From: JBFKMV01 sp041629655
Lineage (GTDB): Bacteria > Acidobacteriota > Polarisedimenticolia > Polarisedimenticolales > Polarisedimenticolaceae
DNA length: 10,212 bases
Assembly: GCA_041629655.1 (NCBI GenBank)
Contig: JBFKMV010000183.1
Location: forward strand, 1 to 10,212
Direction of reading: 5' to 3'
Below are positions 7,232-10,212 of the stretch, piece after piece (positions within the stretch are counted from its first letter, which is position 1; the number at the start of each line of letters is the position of its first letter). A program made the position numbers and the translations under genes. The notes under the pieces are model-generated. The model was not told where the DNA came from. It ran no database searches and saw only the letters and a program-made list of their open reading frames with translations.

Positions 7232-7258
7232 GTAGGGCGACGCGCGGCGGCGCATTAG

Positions 7259-8464
7259 TCACGCCGCGACGGCCCGTACCAATTCAACGAACGCCTCGAC
7301 GCCGCGTGTTCTGGTAAACTCGCGCTCGAACAACTCGCGTGCGCTCCGTCCTTCGGTTTCTCGCTGCTCGGGATGCTTCCGGTAGTCCAGGATCGTGCGG
7401 GCGAGCGCCTCGTCGTCGCCGGGCGCAATGCGGCTCCCGCATTCGCCTCGGCGGACGATCTCCGCGATTTCCCCTTCATCAGGACCGATATACAGGGTGG
7501 GTCGGCCCGCGGCAAGAATCCCGTAGATCTTCGACGGGACCAGCAACCCCTGCAAACCGTCGCGAAGCGTCACGAGGTGCAGGTCGCCCGCCGTCAGGCT
7601 GTCGCCGAGCCGGTCGCGCGCGACGCTGGTCCGCACCTCGACGTTGGGCAATCTGAGACGTGCGACTTCGCTCTCCACCTGACCGCGGCGGGGACCGCCC
7701 CCGACGAAGGCGAATAGGATATCCAGGTGCTCGCGCAGCCGGTTTGCGGCTCCGAGCACCGTCTCGAACTCATGGGCCAGCCCCATGTTCCCCGAGTACA
7801 GCACGACGAAGCGGTCGTGCCAGCCCCACTCTGCCCGCAGCCGGTTGCGCGTGGGCAGCTGCGGCCGGATGACTGCTTCGTCGGCCCAGTTGTGCACCAC
7901 CACCGTATGCCCGGCCGCGGACGCCGGCAGTCGCTCGGCCATTCGCTCGCCGAGAGCCACGACGCGGTCGGAATGCCGCATCATGAACCCGGACAGGCGG
8001 TCCAAAGCGCCGCCAGCCAACGATCCCGGGCGCAACACGCCCAGTTCGTAGGCCAGGTCGGGGTAGACATCCATCACCCAGTAGATCGTCCTGGCGCCGC
8101 GCAACCGCGCCAGCCCCCAACCCAGCACCGCCACCATCGGCGGGGTGGACAAGGAGATTACCACGTCCGGCCGCCGCACGAACGCCAACCGCACCGTGGC
8201 GCCCAGCAGGAAAGTCGCGTAATCGATCAACCTGCCGAGCTTGGTCTCGCGCCCGAAGCCGGTGCCCCAGGCGCGACGGACGTCGACGCCGTCAATGCTC
8301 TCCCGCGCCGGGTAGCCCCGCGCCGGATCGGCGTAGGCGCGGCGCGAGCAGACCGCGGTCACCTGGTGTCCCGCCTGGGCCAGCCCCGCTCCGACGTCCG
8401 CCAGCAGTTGCGCGGTCGCGGCCTCGTCGGGAGCGTAGTACTGGTTCAGCAGGACGACTCTCAC
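7259..8464 (-). CDS. WbuB-like GT4 glycosyltransferase
   Basis: A 401-residue GT-B enzyme. NQYYAPDEAATAQLLADV (7-24) opens the acceptor domain. STPPMVAVLGWGLARL (106-121) and YWVMDVYPDLAYELGVL (128-144) follow. The donor domain has VVHNWADE (189-196), LYSGNMGLAHEFETVLGAA (222-240), FVGGGPRRGQVE (253-264) and GLLVPSKIYGILAAGRPTLY (306-325). These motifs match the WbuB-like branch of GT4, often a fucosamine- or N-acetylamino-sugar transferase of O-antigen clusters; the sugar here is not shown. The start is GTG at 8464, which forms a four-base GTGA overlap with the carbamoyltransferase stop, implying translational coupling. The stop at 7259 is followed 39 bases later by the aminotransferase GTG. 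A hydrophobic stretch at 83-121 may help membrane contact. Confidence 0.92.
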   Translation of the reverse strand: MRVVLLNQYYAPDEAATAQLLADVGAGLAQAGHQVTAVCSRRAYADPARGYPARESIDGVDVRRAWGTGFGRETKLGRLIDYATFLLGATVRLAFVRRPDVVISLSTPPMVAVLGWGLARLRGARTIYWVMDVYPDLAYELGVLRPGSLAGGALDRLSGFMMRHSDRVVALGERMAERLPASAAGHTVVVHNWADEAVIRPQLPTRNRLRAEWGWHDRFVVLYSGNMGLAHEFETVLGAANRLREHLDILFAFVGGGPRRGQVESEVARLRLPNVEVRTSVARDRLGDSLTAGDLHLVTLRDGLQGLLVPSKIYGILAAGRPTLYIGPDEGEIAEIVRRGECGSRIAPGDDEALARTILDYRKHPEQRETEGRSARELFEREFTRTRGVEAFVELVRAVAA

Positions 8465-10200
8465 GACTCGCCGGTCTTGCGGAGCAGCGCCTTGCCCACC
8501 ACCAGCGTGTCCATCTTCGTGCGCAGGTAGCAGTCGATCGCCTGCTGGGGGTGATTGACCACCGGCTCGTTCTCGTTGAACGAGGTGTTGAGAATCACCG
8601 GCGTGCCGGTCTTCTCGCCGAAGGTCTGGATCAGGCGATGGTACAGCGGGTTCGACTCGCGCGAGACCGTCTGCAGCCGGCCGGTGCCGTCGACGTGGGT
8701 CACCGCCGGGATCTCGTCGCGCTTGTCGGGCCGGATCTTGTACACCTGCAGCATGTACGGCACCGGGTAGGATTCCTCGAAGTACTCGCCCGAGCGCTCC
8801 TCGAGGATCGACGGGGCGAACGGCCGGAACGCCTCGCGGCGCTTGATCCGCGCGTTCAGGATGTCCTTCATGTCGTTACGCCGCGGGTCGACCACGATCG
8901 AGCGGTTGCCCAGCGCGCGCGGGCCCCACTCGCTACGGCCCTGGAACCAGCCCACCACGTCGCCGGCGATCATGCGGTCCGCGGTCAGGGCGGCCAGCTC
9001 ACCCTCGTCCTCGACCCAGCGGTAGTCGAGCTTCCCGGCGTCGAGGCACTGGCGCACCTGGGCGTCGCTGTACTGCGGGCCCCAGAACGCGTGCCGGAGC
9101 AGGAAGTCGCGCGGCTGGCCGAGCTTCTGGTTCCAGACCCAGAACGCGGCGCCGACCGCCGTGCCGGCGTCGCCCGCCGCGGGGTGGATGTGCAATTCGC
9201 GGAACGGGGTGCGCTCGAAGATCTTGCCGTTGGCCACGGAGTTGTAGGCGCAGCCGCCGGCCAGGCACAGCCGCTCGCTTCCGGCCGCCGCGGCGAGATG
9301 GTTCAGCGTGTGGAAGTAGACCTCCTCGGCCATCGCCTGGACCGAGCGGGCGAGATTCTTGTGGTGCGCCTCGAGCGGCTGGTCCTTCTGCCGCACCGGC
9401 CCGAAACGCTTGACCCAGGCGTCGGAGAACACCGGGCCCATCTCGGGCGACCCGTTCTCCCACTGCATCTCGATCCCGGTCGAGTGGTGCAGGAAATAGT
9501 CCAGGTTCAGCTCGAACTTGCCGTTCTTCTTCAGCAGCACGATCTCGCGGAACGCCTCGAGGTATTCCGGTTCGCCGTACGGCGCCAGTCCCATCACCTT
9601 GTACTCGTCGCCGTAACGCGGAAAGCCGATGTACTGCGTGCAGGCGGTGTAGAACAGCCCCATCGAGTGCGGGAACTGCACCCACTGGTCGATCGCGAGC
9701 CGGCTGCCCTCGCCCTTGCCCCACATCGTGGAGACGAAGTCACCGAAGCCGTCGATGGTCATGCAGGCGGCGCTGTCGAACGGCGAGAGCAGGAACGACG
9801 AGGCCATGTGCGCGCGGTGATGCTCGACGTTGTGCACCTCGGCCTGGACCGTGGACGGATCGACGTCGAGCGCGCGCGCCAGCACCTTCCTGAGGTCCAT
9901 CACCTTGCCCATGTTGGACAGGCGGTCCTTGATCGCCGCGAACGAGGGCCGCTTGCGCAGCGAGAACAGGATCTTGTTGTGCAGGTGCGCCGACGGGTCG
10001 CGCCCGATCGCGATGTGTTCGATCTCGCCGATCGTCAGCCCCGCCTCGTCGAGACAGTAGCGGATCGCCTCGGAGGGAAAGCCGGCCCAGTGCTTGACGC
10101 GCCGGATGCGCTCCTCCTCGATCGCCGCCACGAGCTTGCCGTCGATCACGACGCAGGCCGCGGAGTCGCCGTGGTAGGCGTTGATTCCCAGAATGTTCAC
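8461..10200 (-). CDS. O-carbamoyltransferase, NodU/CmcH/TobZ family
   Basis: The 579-residue protein fits the family's usual length. The N-terminal Kae1-like domain starts NILGINAYHGDSAACVVIDG (2-21), then AIEEERIRRVKHWAGFP (26-42). The HxxxH metal site lies in HHRAH (127-131), with TIDGFGD (148-154), GLAPYG (204-209), LAGGCAYNSVANGKI (313-327) and HPAAGDAGTAVGAA (339-352, metal-ligand Asp344). The C-terminal YrdC-like domain has GRSEWGPRALGNRSIV (421-436), REAFRPFAPSIL (455-466) and LNTSFNENEP (537-546). Known chemistry: carbamoyl phosphate plus ATP gives carbamoyl-AMP, and the carbamoyl group then goes to a hydroxyl. Here the acceptor is probably a sugar of the cluster's glycan (inference). 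The GTG start at 10200 has AGGGGAG at 10205-10211. Its third codon positions are more GC-rich than those of its neighbours, and it is the first gene of the minus operon visible here. Confidence 0.95.
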   Translation of the reverse strand: MNILGINAYHGDSAACVVIDGKLVAAIEEERIRRVKHWAGFPSEAIRYCLDEAGLTIGEIEHIAIGRDPSAHLHNKILFSLRKRPSFAAIKDRLSNMGKVMDLRKVLARALDVDPSTVQAEVHNVEHHRAHMASSFLLSPFDSAACMTIDGFGDFVSTMWGKGEGSRLAIDQWVQFPHSMGLFYTACTQYIGFPRYGDEYKVMGLAPYGEPEYLEAFREIVLLKKNGKFELNLDYFLHHSTGIEMQWENGSPEMGPVFSDAWVKRFGPVRQKDQPLEAHHKNLARSVQAMAEEVYFHTLNHLAAAAGSERLCLAGGCAYNSVANGKIFERTPFRELHIHPAAGDAGTAVGAAFWVWNQKLGQPRDFLLRHAFWGPQYSDAQVRQCLDAGKLDYRWVEDEGELAALTADRMIAGDVVGWFQGRSEWGPRALGNRSIVVDPRRNDMKDILNARIKRREAFRPFAPSILEERSGEYFEESYPVPYMLQVYKIRPDKRDEIPAVTHVDGTGRLQTVSRESNPLYHRLIQTFGEKTGTPVILNTSFNENEPVVNHPQQAIDCYLRTKMDTLVVGKALLRKTGES

Positions 10201-10204
10201 GTCG

Positions 10205-10211
10205 CTCCCCT
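10205..10211 (-). promoter_or_regulatory. Shine-Dalgarno of the carbamoyltransferase
   Basis: AGGGGAG on the minus strand ends 4 bases before GTG 10200. Together with the family-typical N-terminus it shows that the gene is complete within the window although it lies only 12 bases from the edge. Any promoter for the operon lies outside. Confidence 0.65.
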
Positions 10212-10212
10212 G

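Noticed and set aside
6047..7258. 403-codon open frame on the plus strand antisense to the aminotransferase
   Set aside because: The opposite strand encodes a protein with all DegT-family motifs. The plus-strand product is His/Arg/Gly-rich without recognisable motifs, as expected from a mirror frame in GC-rich DNA.
7727..8530. 267-codon plus-strand open frame opposite the WbuB-like gene
   Set aside because: Antisense shadow of a motif-rich glycosyltransferase; its product shows no family features.

Overview
The window is a polysaccharide (O-antigen or capsule type) biosynthesis region from a high-GC bacterium. It is probably Gram-negative, because one gene resembles lipopolysaccharide-core family 2 glycosyltransferases, but nothing here fixes the lineage. 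No rRNA, tRNA, CRISPR array, transposase or phage gene was seen. Coding density is very high. The only gaps are about 90 bases at the convergent junction, 184 bases upstream of asnB and 39 bases upstream of the aminotransferase.

Layout: bases 1-2107 are a plus-strand operon tail. It holds a SAM-dependent methyltransferase (cut by the left edge), a GT4 glycosyltransferase, and a 26-codon ORF that may be the stump of a third gene. Each junction is a one-base TGATG overlap. Bases 2118-10200 are a convergent minus-strand operon. In transcription order it holds an O-carbamoyltransferase (NodU/CmcH/TobZ family), a WbuB-like GT4 glycosyltransferase, a DegT/DnrJ/EryC1 sugar aminotransferase resembling GDP-perosamine synthase, a second GT4 glycosyltransferase, a GT2 glycosyltransferase of the WaaE/KdtX type, and an AsnB-type glutamine-dependent amidotransferase. 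The first five are tightly packed: three pairs overlap by 4, 16 and 4 bases, and the aminotransferase begins 39 bases after its neighbour. asnB sits behind a 184-base gap with a good sigma70-like promoter and may have its own transcription start.

Working together (inference): the aminotransferase would make a 4-amino-4,6-dideoxy sugar nucleotide, and the four glycosyltransferases would assemble a repeat unit or core extension. The carbamoyltransferase, the methyltransferase and possibly the AsnB-like enzyme would decorate it. No flippase, polymerase, ABC exporter, priming transferase or sugar-nucleotide dehydratase lies in the window, so the cluster must continue outside. I found no clearly undescribed system. 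The most noteworthy points are the grouping of three nitrogen-adding enzymes, the probable truncated gene at the convergent junction, the separate promoter before asnB, and the codon-composition difference of the carbamoyltransferase.
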